A stretch of DNA of 64,000 bases from Streptomyces sp. S3(2020) (lineage in GTDB: Bacteria > Actinomycetota > Actinomycetes > Streptomycetales > Streptomycetaceae). Position 1 is the first letter of the stretch. Each line of letters starts with the position of its first letter. The position numbers and the translations under genes were made by a program. The stretch is from positions 1-64,000 of the forward strand of contig NZ_JABERD010000021.1 of assembly GCF_013044505.1 (NCBI RefSeq), written 5' to 3'. The notes under the pieces are model-generated. The model was not told the DNA's origin, did no database searches, and worked only from the letters and a program-made list of their open reading frames with translations. Below are positions 34,531-43,173 of this stretch, one piece after another.

Positions 34531-35757
34531 ATGGAGACGACGCCCGCGCCCATGAGAGCCCTGGCCACCGAAGCCGTTCACGCCGGCCGCGACGACCTCG
34601 CCCGGCAAGGACTGCACGCCCCGCCCATCGACCTGTCGACCACCTACCCCTCGTACGACAGCCGGGGCGAGGCCGCCCGTATCGACGCCTTCGCCACCAC
34701 CGGCGCCGACCCGGAGGGCCCGCCCGTCTACGGGCGGCTGGGCAACCCGACCGTCGCCCGCTTCGAGACGGCCCTGGCCCGTCTGGAGGGCACCGAGTCC
34801 GCGGTGGCCTTCGCCAGCGGGATGGCCGCGCTCAGCGCGGTCCTTCTCGTACGGTCCTCCCTGGGCCTGCGCCATGTCGTCGCCGTCCGCCCCCTGTACG
34901 GATGCAGCGACCACCTGCTCACCGCCGGCCTCCTCGGCTCCGAGGTGACCTGGACCGACCCGGCGGGCATCGCGGACGCGCTGCGCCCGGACACCGGCCT
35001 GGTCATGGTCGAGTCCCCGGCCAATCCGACACTCGCCGAGGTGGACCTGCGCGCGGTGGCCCATGCCTGCGGCTCGGTCCCGCTGCTCGCGGACAACACC
35101 TTCGCCACGCCCGTACTCCAGCGCCCTGTGGAGCAGGGCGCACGGCTGGTGCTGCACAGCGCCACCAAGTACCTGGGCGGCCACGGTGACGTGATGGCGG
35201 GAGTGGTGGCCTGCGACGAGGAGTTCGCCGGACGGCTGCGGCAGGTCCGATTCGCCACCGGCGGCGTCCTCCACCCCCTCGCCGGATACCTCCTGCTCCG
35301 CGGCCTCTCCACCCTGCCGGTCCGCGTCCGCGCCGCCTCCGCCAACGCCGCCGAACTGGCCCGCCGCCTCACCGCCGACCCGCGGATCGCCCGCGTCCAC
35401 TACCCGCGCATCGGCGGCGCGATGATCGCCTTCGAGGTCCACGGCGACCCGCACGAGGTGATCGCGGGCGTCCGCCTGATCACCCCGGCGGTGAGCCTCG
35501 GCAGCGTGGACACCCTGATCCAGCACCCGGCCTCCATCAGCCACCGCATCGTGGACGAGGGCGACCGACGGGAGGCGGGGGTCAGCGACCGGCTGTTGCG
35601 GATGTCGGTGGGCCTGGAGGACGTGGAGGACGTCTGGACGGATCTGGACAACGCCCTCGGCGCGATGCCGCTCAGGGGCGCGGGGCTGCATCGATACGCG
35701 GCTCCGCCGCGGGGCGCGACAAGCCACAGCACACCCGCACCCGCGATCGGGCACTAA
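34531..35757 (+). CDS. Cystathionine gamma-lyase/synthase-family PLP enzyme
   Basis: A 408-residue Cys/Met-metabolism PLP enzyme. TTYPSYDSRG, YGRLGNPTVARFETALARLEG, SGMAALSAV, then ESPANPTLAEVDL and LADNTFATPVLQRP, and the lysine in SATKYLGGHGDVMAG (K213) bind PLP. The C-terminal SLGSVDTLIQHPASISH and RMSVGLEDVEDVWTDL complete the family pattern. It could be a lyase (gamma or methionine) or a synthase; the sequence does not decide. Its stop overlaps the convergent gene by 4 bases. Confidence 0.9.
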   Translation: METTPAPMRALATEAVHAGRDDLARQGLHAPPIDLSTTYPSYDSRGEAARIDAFATTGADPEGPPVYGRLGNPTVARFETALARLEGTESAVAFASGMAALSAVLLVRSSLGLRHVVAVRPLYGCSDHLLTAGLLGSEVTWTDPAGIADALRPDTGLVMVESPANPTLAEVDLRAVAHACGSVPLLADNTFATPVLQRPVEQGARLVLHSATKYLGGHGDVMAGVVACDEEFAGRLRQVRFATGGVLHPLAGYLLLRGLSTLPVRVRAASANAAELARRLTADPRIARVHYPRIGGAMIAFEVHGDPHEVIAGVRLITPAVSLGSVDTLIQHPASISHRIVDEGDRREAGVSDRLLRMSVGLEDVEDVWTDLDNALGAMPLRGAGLHRYAAPPRGATSHSTPAPAIGH

Positions 35758-37109
35758 CCCCTACGGCGCTCCGGCGTCCCTGAACTCACCTGCTCCACCA
35801 CGCCTTCCGAAGCCAGCCGAGCCGTGATGACCAGGGTCCCCTCCTCGATCTGATAGTCGAGGGGGAGCCCCAGCCCCCGCATGGCGGCGACCATCCCGGT
35901 GTTGGCAGCCTGCGTCACGGCGTACACACTCTCGCACCGCGCCTCCACCGCCAGCTCCACCAACCTGCGGAGCAACTCGCCACCGATACCCCGCCGCTGC
36001 CACTCGTCCTCGACGAGCAGCGCGACCTCCGTCTCGTCCCCGTCCCACAGCAGATGCCCCAGGCCGACGAGCCGACCCGACGCCGTCTGCACGGCGAGGG
36101 TCCGGCCGAACCGAGGGCTGAGCAGATGGTTGAGGTACCGGTCGGCGTCGCCGAGCGGTCCGTGGTACCGCATACCGAGCGTCCGCGAAGAGCAGCGCTC
36201 GTGCATCGCCTTCGCCGCGTCCAGGTCGCCGACGTCGGCCCGGCGCACCGTGATGTCGTTGCCCTCGGGCAGCGTCAGCACGTCCTGACTGCGCGGCACC
36301 CGGGGCCCGAGCACCGCGTCCAGCTCCACCAGGGCCCGCGCCCGCGCGAACTCGGTCGGGGTGAAGGGCAGATAGGGCCGCTCCACGGTGATCACTCCGC
36401 CTTCCGGCGCCCGCAGCCTCATCACGGTGTCCTCCAGCGTGCCCTCGGTGGGCACGGTCTCGGGCCCCGGACCCGCGGGTGACTGCCGGATCGTGCACCG
36501 GCCCAGCAACTGCCGCAGCGCCAGCGGCAGTTCCGCCGCGTCCAGCGCGGTACGGGTAGCGAGGCCCAGCACCCGGGTCGGCGCGTCGACCAGGTCATGG
36601 GCGTCGGCCCGCTCGATCCATGTACCGGTACCGCCGGCCAGCGAGACCGCCCGGGTGATCCCGGACGCCTCCAGCGCACCGGGCGCCCGCAGCAGGAACT
36701 CGTCCACCGTGCCCTCGGCCAGCGGATGCGTCTGGAGGCTGAGGATGTCGACCCGGTGTCCGGCGAGCGCCGTGCACAGCGCGGCCAGCGACCCCGGCTC
36801 GTCCTTGACCGTCGTCCGCATCCGCCACAGCGTGCTCGCCCCGGCCGGCTCCGAAGAGAGCGGACGGGCGGCGGTATCGGTATCACCGGGCGATGGCGGT
36901 GCGTGACCGTGGCGGCGTGCCCACCACGTGCGGAACCCCGCGATGGCGCCCAGCACGACCGCCGAGCTCAGCACCAGCACCGGACCGCTCGGGCCGACCC
37001 CGACCAGATGGGCGACGGCGTCCACCACCGCGACCGTCGCGAACAGCGCGGCGAGTACGACCGGGCGGCCGTGCCTCGCACGCGTCACATCAGACATTTC
37101 TCGACTCAT
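35754..37109 (-). CDS. Membrane-anchored ACT-domain GNAT acetyltransferase-like protein
   Basis: A 451-residue modular protein. Two hydrophobic helices near the N-terminus (about residues 17-60), then an ACT-like domain (MRTTVKDEPGSLAALCTALAGHRVDILSLQTHPL), then a GNAT domain at about 285-440 with VALLVEDEWQRRGIGGELLRRLVELA, the acetyl-CoA loop. The ACT domain suggests amino-acid sensing that may tune acetylation. ATG 37109 is used; ATG 37097 is close behind. Confidence 0.82.
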   Translation of the reverse strand: MSREMSDVTRARHGRPVVLAALFATVAVVDAVAHLVGVGPSGPVLVLSSAVVLGAIAGFRTWWARRHGHAPPSPGDTDTAARPLSSEPAGASTLWRMRTTVKDEPGSLAALCTALAGHRVDILSLQTHPLAEGTVDEFLLRAPGALEASGITRAVSLAGGTGTWIERADAHDLVDAPTRVLGLATRTALDAAELPLALRQLLGRCTIRQSPAGPGPETVPTEGTLEDTVMRLRAPEGGVITVERPYLPFTPTEFARARALVELDAVLGPRVPRSQDVLTLPEGNDITVRRADVGDLDAAKAMHERCSSRTLGMRYHGPLGDADRYLNHLLSPRFGRTLAVQTASGRLVGLGHLLWDGDETEVALLVEDEWQRRGIGGELLRRLVELAVEARCESVYAVTQAANTGMVAAMRGLGLPLDYQIEEGTLVITARLASEGVVEQVSSGTPERRRG

Positions 37110-37217
37110 GCATCCACTGTGAAGGAAGGGTGTTGCGTGATCACGAACGCTCTGTGACCTAGCGGTAAAGACTGGATATGTGATGTTTGTCGCTCTTGTT
37201 GCGTTTGTGCCATGGCG

Positions 37218-39860
37218 TCATGCCGCCACCTCCAGAGCCAGCGCGCCGCGCAACCGCCGGGCCTGCGTGACCAGTCGGGAGGAGCCGCGCCGGTCCGCCG
37301 CCCGTGCCAGATGCGGCAGCTCGCCCCGCGCCCCGGACCGCTCGGCACACTCCGCGGCCACGGCGAGCAGCTCACCGAGACCACGGGCCTTCCCGGCCTG
37401 TCCGTCCGGCCCGCCGGTCGCGAGGTCGGCGAGCAGCACGGGCAGCGTGTCCCGCAGCAGCCCCCAGATGGTGGCGTTCGCCCCGGTCGCCGCCGCCGCA
37501 CGCACCGACTCCGCCAACCGCAACGGCTTCACCGCCCCGCGTCGCACCAGCTGCCCGAGATCCGCGCCCAGCAGAGCCACGTCGAGCCGCCCCCGCGCCG
37601 CGAGCACCAGCAGCGCGTCCACGGCGGCGAGCCGATCCTCCTCGTGCCGGGCCCCGAGCCCGTACGCCAGGCACAGGTGTACGGCGTCGCCCGCCTCGCC
37701 CCCGGACTCGGCGAGCAGCGGAAGTACGGCCGCGGCTCCCCGGCTGTCGTCGACGGCGACGTTCGAGAGGTCGCGCAGGACGCGGGCCGCGACGAGCTCG
37801 CGGCGCTCGGGGAGGAGGGCGAGCCAGTGCCGACGGGGGACGTCGTCCCAGTGGTAGCAGTGCCAGCGGTCCTCGTACACACTCACCGGCCGGCCCAGAT
37901 GACGGAACTCGGGGCCGAAGTCCTCCTGGAGTTCAAGCAGTTCACCGAGCTCGACCAGTAGACGCGCTCCCGCGGTCCGTCTCCGGTACGTGGGGAGCGT
38001 CGGCGGCCCCGAGGAGAGCCACCGGGCGAGGCGCTCACCTTCCGTGGTGCCGAGCCCCGCCGCCTTCTCGGCCGCCGCCGCGGACGCGGACTCGTCCGTG
38101 CGGCGCACTCGCAGCAGCGCCTGGTCGAAGTCCGCCGCCGACACCCGCGCACCCAGGCGCCGGTACGCGTCGAGGCGGGCCACCAACTCGTCGGGCTCCA
38201 GCAACCCCGTGCTCCAGGTGGGCGTGGACAGCAGGAAGGGCAGCGGATCAGTGGCGGTCCGGTACGCCACCTGCGCGATCCGGGCGGTGAAAGCCCGGGT
38301 CAGCGGGCTGTGCACGCAGGCGTGTGCCGACGCCCCGTGCTGGACCGCGCGGTGGAGAGAGTCCGGACGGACCTTGCCGAGCAGCGTCGCCAGCAGGACT
38401 TCGAGCGGGGACAGGCGACCTCCGAAGGCGTACTGCCCGACGTGCGCGGGTTCGCCGCCGACCCACCACAGGCGTGCCACCACCGGGCCGAGAGCCTCGA
38501 CCAGGGACTCCCGGTCCTGGTGGGCATGGCGCACGAGGCCGTCCAAGGTGCGCTCGAACGCCGCCACATCCCCGTCGGCCGCCAGCAACGCCCCGACCTC
38601 CTCGGCGAGTTCGGCGGCCGACGCGGGCACGGGGGCGAGCCGCACCGGCTCCGGGGCCGGTGGCAGCACCTCCGCGTGGACCGCGGTCTCCGATACGGCC
38701 GGCGACGCACCCAGCAGGGCGACCGCCCGGGCGCGCAACGCCGGGATCAACTGCTCCGCCGCGACACCGAGTCCGTCCCGCACCTCGGCGCCGGCCTTCA
38801 AGATGTGCCGCTCGATCAGCCTCAGGGCCCGCTCCTGCACATCCGAGTCCTCGTGCCCGAAGGCCTGCGCGGCGGCCGGCAGCAGCTCGTCGGCCGCGCC
38901 GGCGTCCCGTGCGAGAACCTTGCCCACCAGGACGAGCTGGGCCCGTACGAGCTTCTTCTCCCTGCGGAACAGCACCGCGTCCGACATCTCGGCGAGCCGG
39001 CGCACGGGCAGCGCGCCGTCCAGGGCCAGGGCACCCAGCACCGACTGCGCGTGCGAGGCCACCGTCGACGCGGCGTCCGCGGCCAGCGCCAGCCAGTCCG
39101 CCGTCCGTTCGAGCTCTTCGTCGCGGGTGAGCTCCAGAGTCTTGAGAAGGCGGAGAAACACCCGGTGGTCGGCGGGCCGGCCGCCCCGAAGAAGCCGGGC
39201 GACACAGGCGTCGACCATCGTCCGCCGGTCGAGGGTCCCCTCGGCCGTGAGCTGGGACAGAGCCGCCGTCCAGCTGTTGGGCCCGTCACCGGACAACCAC
39301 CCCAACTGGGCGCCGGCCTCGTCCGTCTCGAAGACGGCGGCCACCAGTTGCACCAGATGCGGCTCCCGGCGCAGACGGTCGCGCACGGTCCCGTCGTGAG
39401 GCCAGGTGACGCCGACATGGAGCAACCAGCCCCGGACGTAGGCGTCCGTCGTCGGCACCGGACAGCCGGAGAGACGCACCAGGCCGGACACCAGCTCGTA
39501 CGCCACGCCGGCACCGACCGGACGCCGCGCCAGCCGATGCGCGACGTCCGCCAGCCACGCGGGTTCACGGTCGCCCAGCACATCGATCAGCACCGCGGGC
39601 TGCGCCTGCCACCAGCGCGTGTCGGAGGCCCCGAGCCAGCTCGCCACGGCCGCCGCACCCGTCTGACAGGCCGCCCCCGCCACCTGGAGGGCGGGGTACG
39701 CACGCCGCGTGGCCGGACCCCAGCGATCCGCCCGGAGCTCCTTGCGGAGTTCCCTCAACTCGGGGAAGACCGCCCGCCGTTCCCCGTCCGTCATGCCGTC
39801 CAGCAGACCCACCACCTCGGCCGTCCGCCCACCCCGCACCGCATCCACCAGCGCACTCAT
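37218..39860 (-). CDS. DUF6493-family large helical-repeat protein
   Basis: An 880-residue Leu/Ala-rich protein with repeated helical stretches of HEAT-like character (for example ELLPAAAQAFGHEDSDVQERALRLIERHI). It begins MSALVDAVRGGRTAEVVGLLDGMTDGERRAVFPEL, as DUF6493 proteins do. No catalytic motif was seen. ATG 39860 overlaps the stop of the SWIM gene by 4 bases, so the two are translationally coupled and probably act together. Function unknown; a scaffold or regulator role is a guess. Confidence 0.8.
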   Translation of the reverse strand: MSALVDAVRGGRTAEVVGLLDGMTDGERRAVFPELRELRKELRADRWGPATRRAYPALQVAGAACQTGAAAVASWLGASDTRWWQAQPAVLIDVLGDREPAWLADVAHRLARRPVGAGVAYELVSGLVRLSGCPVPTTDAYVRGWLLHVGVTWPHDGTVRDRLRREPHLVQLVAAVFETDEAGAQLGWLSGDGPNSWTAALSQLTAEGTLDRRTMVDACVARLLRGGRPADHRVFLRLLKTLELTRDEELERTADWLALAADAASTVASHAQSVLGALALDGALPVRRLAEMSDAVLFRREKKLVRAQLVLVGKVLARDAGAADELLPAAAQAFGHEDSDVQERALRLIERHILKAGAEVRDGLGVAAEQLIPALRARAVALLGASPAVSETAVHAEVLPPAPEPVRLAPVPASAAELAEEVGALLAADGDVAAFERTLDGLVRHAHQDRESLVEALGPVVARLWWVGGEPAHVGQYAFGGRLSPLEVLLATLLGKVRPDSLHRAVQHGASAHACVHSPLTRAFTARIAQVAYRTATDPLPFLLSTPTWSTGLLEPDELVARLDAYRRLGARVSAADFDQALLRVRRTDESASAAAAEKAAGLGTTEGERLARWLSSGPPTLPTYRRRTAGARLLVELGELLELQEDFGPEFRHLGRPVSVYEDRWHCYHWDDVPRRHWLALLPERRELVAARVLRDLSNVAVDDSRGAAAVLPLLAESGGEAGDAVHLCLAYGLGARHEEDRLAAVDALLVLAARGRLDVALLGADLGQLVRRGAVKPLRLAESVRAAAATGANATIWGLLRDTLPVLLADLATGGPDGQAGKARGLGELLAVAAECAERSGARGELPHLARAADRRGSSRLVTQARRLRGALALEVAA

Positions 39861-41269
39861 CGCACACCCCCGTCGACCCGCACCGACTCCTGCTCCACGG
39901 CGGCGCCCCGCCGCACCATCCGCACCGCCAGCGCGTGCTTGCACGGCCCGCGCCCACCCCGGTATCTCGCCCACCACAGACAACTGCAGCTGAGCACCCC
40001 CGCCGCGTCCCGCACCCGGTGCGCATGTCCGTCCTCGGCCGTCACCGTGCCGCCCGCGCCGTCCAGGGCGACCGCGCCCGCCGCCACCAGCGCCCGGGCC
40101 GACCGCAGCCGCGGGTTGTGGCGCTCCACGCGCCCGGCGTCGTACGGCAGCTCCCGGTGGAAGTAGGCCGCCTCCGCCGTGTCGTACCCGACGCGGCCCG
40201 AGGTGCCCAGGCGGACCAGGGCCGCCCGGACCCGGTCGGCGGTGAGGCCCGCCGCGGCGGCGAGGTCGGCGACATCGACGCGGGGCTCCCACGCCAGCAG
40301 CACCGAGATCAGCTCCGCGTCCTGAGCGGCCTCGTCGGTCGCGAGCGCGTCGAGGACACCGCCCTCCCCGGAGAACCCGCGTGAGGCGTCGGGCGACAGC
40401 GTCAGGGTCAGCCGCATGCCCGGCAGGACGGCCTCCCAGGCGCCGGCCATGGCGGCCGTGGCGGCCGGGCCGGCTCCCGGGGTGACCGCCGGGCCGTACA
40501 CCCGAAGGGCCGTCGCGTGCCGCAGCACCCGCTGGAGCGCGACCAGCCGCTCCGGCCCCGGCAGACACACCGCACCCGGCACCGCCCGGGTGGTCGGCCG
40601 CAGGGTGCCGCCCGCCGGCACCACCCAGCGCGGGCCCCCGCGCGCCCCGCCGCGAGGCAGCGCCCGCAGGAACCGCACGGCCTCGGCGGCGGGCAGCTCG
40701 GCCCGCAGATCGAAGCCCGCCGCGATCACCTGGGCCTCCGCGAAACCGCGCAGCCAACGGTCAGGGAGCGGAACCTTCTTCTCCACGACCGGGCCGTCGA
40801 GCGTGGTCACGGCCAGCTCCTCGGGGCCGACCCGCAGATGGAGCGGGTCGTCCGCGCCGATCCGTGAGAGCGCCTCGCGCAGCGGGTTGTTGACGTCGAC
40901 GTTCGTCGTGCCGTGCCCCACCTCGCCGCCGTCCAGGCCGGGCGCGAGCACGTCGAGGCGGGCGTAGACCCCGCCGCAGCCGGAGAAGGACTCGAACCGC
41001 AACCGGTCGCCGTTGCCCGTCACCACCGGGTCCAGCGAGGCGCGCGACTGCGGCTGGAAGTAGCGAGCGGCCGCGACGTCGGCCACCGCGAGCAGTCCGG
41101 CGGAGGCCGCCTGAGGAGACGTCAGGAAGCCCGCGAAGAACCGCGGATGGTCCTCGGCGCCCGCGGGCGTCGCACCCCGTGAGGTCTCGAGCCCCAGTCG
41201 CTGAGCGCCCGCTGCGGACTCCAGCACGGAGGGTCGGCGATAGGCCACGGCCTGTAGAGATCGCGTCAT
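39857..41269 (-). CDS. SWIM zinc-finger protein
   Basis: A 470-residue protein whose C-terminal SWIM motif (CxCx-n-CxH) is read as LSCSCLWWARYRGGRGPCKHALAVRM. The N-terminal half begins with QAVAYRRPSVLESAAGAQRLG. A winged-helix-like segment DVADLAAAAGLTADRVRAALVRLGTSGRVGYD precedes the zinc finger. SWIM domains bind DNA or protein. ATG 41269 begins the conserved N-terminus. Upstream and coupled partner of the DUF6493 gene. Confidence 0.85.
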   Translation of the reverse strand: MTRSLQAVAYRRPSVLESAAGAQRLGLETSRGATPAGAEDHPRFFAGFLTSPQAASAGLLAVADVAAARYFQPQSRASLDPVVTGNGDRLRFESFSGCGGVYARLDVLAPGLDGGEVGHGTTNVDVNNPLREALSRIGADDPLHLRVGPEELAVTTLDGPVVEKKVPLPDRWLRGFAEAQVIAAGFDLRAELPAAEAVRFLRALPRGGARGGPRWVVPAGGTLRPTTRAVPGAVCLPGPERLVALQRVLRHATALRVYGPAVTPGAGPAATAAMAGAWEAVLPGMRLTLTLSPDASRGFSGEGGVLDALATDEAAQDAELISVLLAWEPRVDVADLAAAAGLTADRVRAALVRLGTSGRVGYDTAEAAYFHRELPYDAGRVERHNPRLRSARALVAAGAVALDGAGGTVTAEDGHAHRVRDAAGVLSCSCLWWARYRGGRGPCKHALAVRMVRRGAAVEQESVRVDGGVR

Positions 41270-41425
41270 GGAAAAACCGTAGAGGCGACCACTGACAATC
41301 GGCTCTGACCTGCGAAAACGCCGTGGCCGAGGGGGAGTTCGCAGGGCCATGGGCCGGGAGGGGATACACAGGCCGCGCACCGGGGGATGACGCCGGGACG
41401 CGGCCCGCCCAAGAGCGTACGGGAG

Positions 41426-43000
41426 TTACTGGCCCACGCGGCCCGGCTGGAGCACCTGGGTGAACAGCACGGTGCCGTCCGACTCCCGCAGCCGGACCGT
41501 CAGCTCGCCGCTGCCGCCGTCGATGTCGACCTCGCCGAAGAACTGGTAGCCGCCGGCGGGGGAGACGTTCGCGGTCGTCGGCGCCTTGAGGAACACCCGC
41601 TCCGGGCCGAAGGTGCCGTCCAGCGTGTTGGCAGGGAAGGCGCCGGCGTTGAGCGGCCCCGACACGAACTCCCAGAACGGTTCGAAGTCGGTGAAGGCGG
41701 CCCGGGAGGGCTGGTAGTGCTGGGCCGAGGTGTAGTGGACGTCGGCGGTCAGCCACACCGTGCCGGTGATCCGCCGGTGCTTGACGAACCGCAGCAGCTC
41801 CGCGATCTGGAGCTCACGCCCGAGCGGGGCACCCGGGTCGCCCTGCGCGACGGCCTCGATGTTGGGCCTGCCGTCCGTGGCGTCCGGCACCACCAGACCG
41901 AGCGGCATGTCCGAGGCGATGACCTTCCACACCGCCCGCGAGCGGGCCAGTTCACGCTTGAGCCAGGCCAGCTGCTCGGCGCCGAGGATGCCCTGCGGGT
42001 CGGTGGCCTGGTCGTCCGGCGAGTTGGCGTTGCGGTACGTGCGCATGTCCAGCACGAACACGTCGAGCAGCGGACCGTGGTTGACCACCCGGTACACCCG
42101 GCCGTCGGGGCGGCGCAGCGTCGAGATCGGGAAGTACTCGGAGAACGCCTGCCGGGCACGCGCGGCCAGCACGTCGAGGTTCTTCTCGGTGTAGCGGGAG
42201 TCGGCGAAGATCTCGCCGGGGAACCAGTTGTTGCTCACCTCGTGGTCGTCCCACTGGACGATCGAGGGGACCTGGGCGTTGAACCGCCGCAGGTTGTCGT
42301 CGAGCAGGTTGTAGCGGAAGTTGCCGCGGAACTCGGCCAGCGTCTCGGCGACCTTGGCCTTCTCCTCGGTGGTGACGTTCCGCCAGGTGCTGCCGTCGGG
42401 CAGGGTGACCGACGCCGAGAGCGGACCGTCGGCGTAGATGTTGTCGCCGCTGCAGATGAAGAAGTCGGGATCCAGCGCGCCCATGGCGTCGTAGATCCGG
42501 TATCCGCCGAGGTCCGGGTTGATGCCCCAGCCCTGACCGGCCAGATCGCCCGACCAGACGAACCGCACGCCGTCACGCCTCCTGGCCGAGGCCGTGCGGA
42601 ACGTACCGGCGACCGGTTCGCCGGTACGGCGCGGGTCGTCGGGATCGGCCAGCCGCACCCGGTAGTGGATCTGCTCGCCGGGCGGGAGACCGTGCAGCCG
42701 GGTCGTGCCGGTGAAGTCGGTGTCCGCGCCGAGCAGCGGGCCGTGCCATCGGCGCGGATTGCGGAACGACTCGGTCGCGGACGTCTCGACGATCATGCGT
42801 GCCGGCCGGTCGGACCGCACCCACACCAGCCCCGAGTCCGAGGTCACGTCGCCCGTCTGCACACCCCAGCCCGCCTCGGGGCGCCCGGACAGGGCGAACG
42901 CCGGTGCCGAACCGGCCGTGGCGGGCAGGGCCAGGGCCGCCGACGCGACCAGGGAGCCGCGCAGGACGGTGCGGCGGTCGGGGAGCGGACGATGCGACAT
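41426..43000 (-). CDS. Secreted PhoD-type alkaline phosphatase
   Basis: A 524-residue Tat-exported metallophosphoesterase. The signal has the twin-arginine DRRTVLRGSLVASAALALPATAGS. A beta-rich N-terminal domain comes first, then metal motifs FVWSGDLAG, FFICSGDNIYAD, IVQWDDHEVSNNW and TADVHYTSAQHY. PhoD enzymes use Ca2+ and Fe3+ to release phosphate from mono- and diesters outside the cell. ATG 43000 is the only start placing the Tat motif correctly. No PHO box was identified. Confidence 0.88.
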   Translation of the reverse strand: MSHRPLPDRRTVLRGSLVASAALALPATAGSAPAFALSGRPEAGWGVQTGDVTSDSGLVWVRSDRPARMIVETSATESFRNPRRWHGPLLGADTDFTGTTRLHGLPPGEQIHYRVRLADPDDPRRTGEPVAGTFRTASARRRDGVRFVWSGDLAGQGWGINPDLGGYRIYDAMGALDPDFFICSGDNIYADGPLSASVTLPDGSTWRNVTTEEKAKVAETLAEFRGNFRYNLLDDNLRRFNAQVPSIVQWDDHEVSNNWFPGEIFADSRYTEKNLDVLAARARQAFSEYFPISTLRRPDGRVYRVVNHGPLLDVFVLDMRTYRNANSPDDQATDPQGILGAEQLAWLKRELARSRAVWKVIASDMPLGLVVPDATDGRPNIEAVAQGDPGAPLGRELQIAELLRFVKHRRITGTVWLTADVHYTSAQHYQPSRAAFTDFEPFWEFVSGPLNAGAFPANTLDGTFGPERVFLKAPTTANVSPAGGYQFFGEVDIDGGSGELTVRLRESDGTVLFTQVLQPGRVGQ

Positions 43001-43122
43001 GGATGCGCCTCCAAGGACGGGATCCGGCCAGTGTGCGATGCCACAACTACTCGTGCGCCGCAGCGCACACGCAAACCACAGGTGAACAACTGACCGCAGG
43101 CGTACGGGAACCGGTGTGCGAT

Positions 43123-43165
43123 ACCTGTGGGCGGCGGAGTACGGCACCTATGGGTGGCGAGGTAC
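43123..43165. repeat. Imperfect 23-bp-period direct repeat upstream of phoD-type gene
   Basis: ACCTGTGGGCGGCGGAGTAC at 43123 and ACCTATGGGTGGCGAGGTAC at 43146 match at 16 of 20 bases. They lie in the 173-bp gap between the phosphatase start and the MocR stop. This could be part of a regulatory region, but no known box fits. Confidence 0.4.
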
Positions 43166-43173
43166 GACACCCC

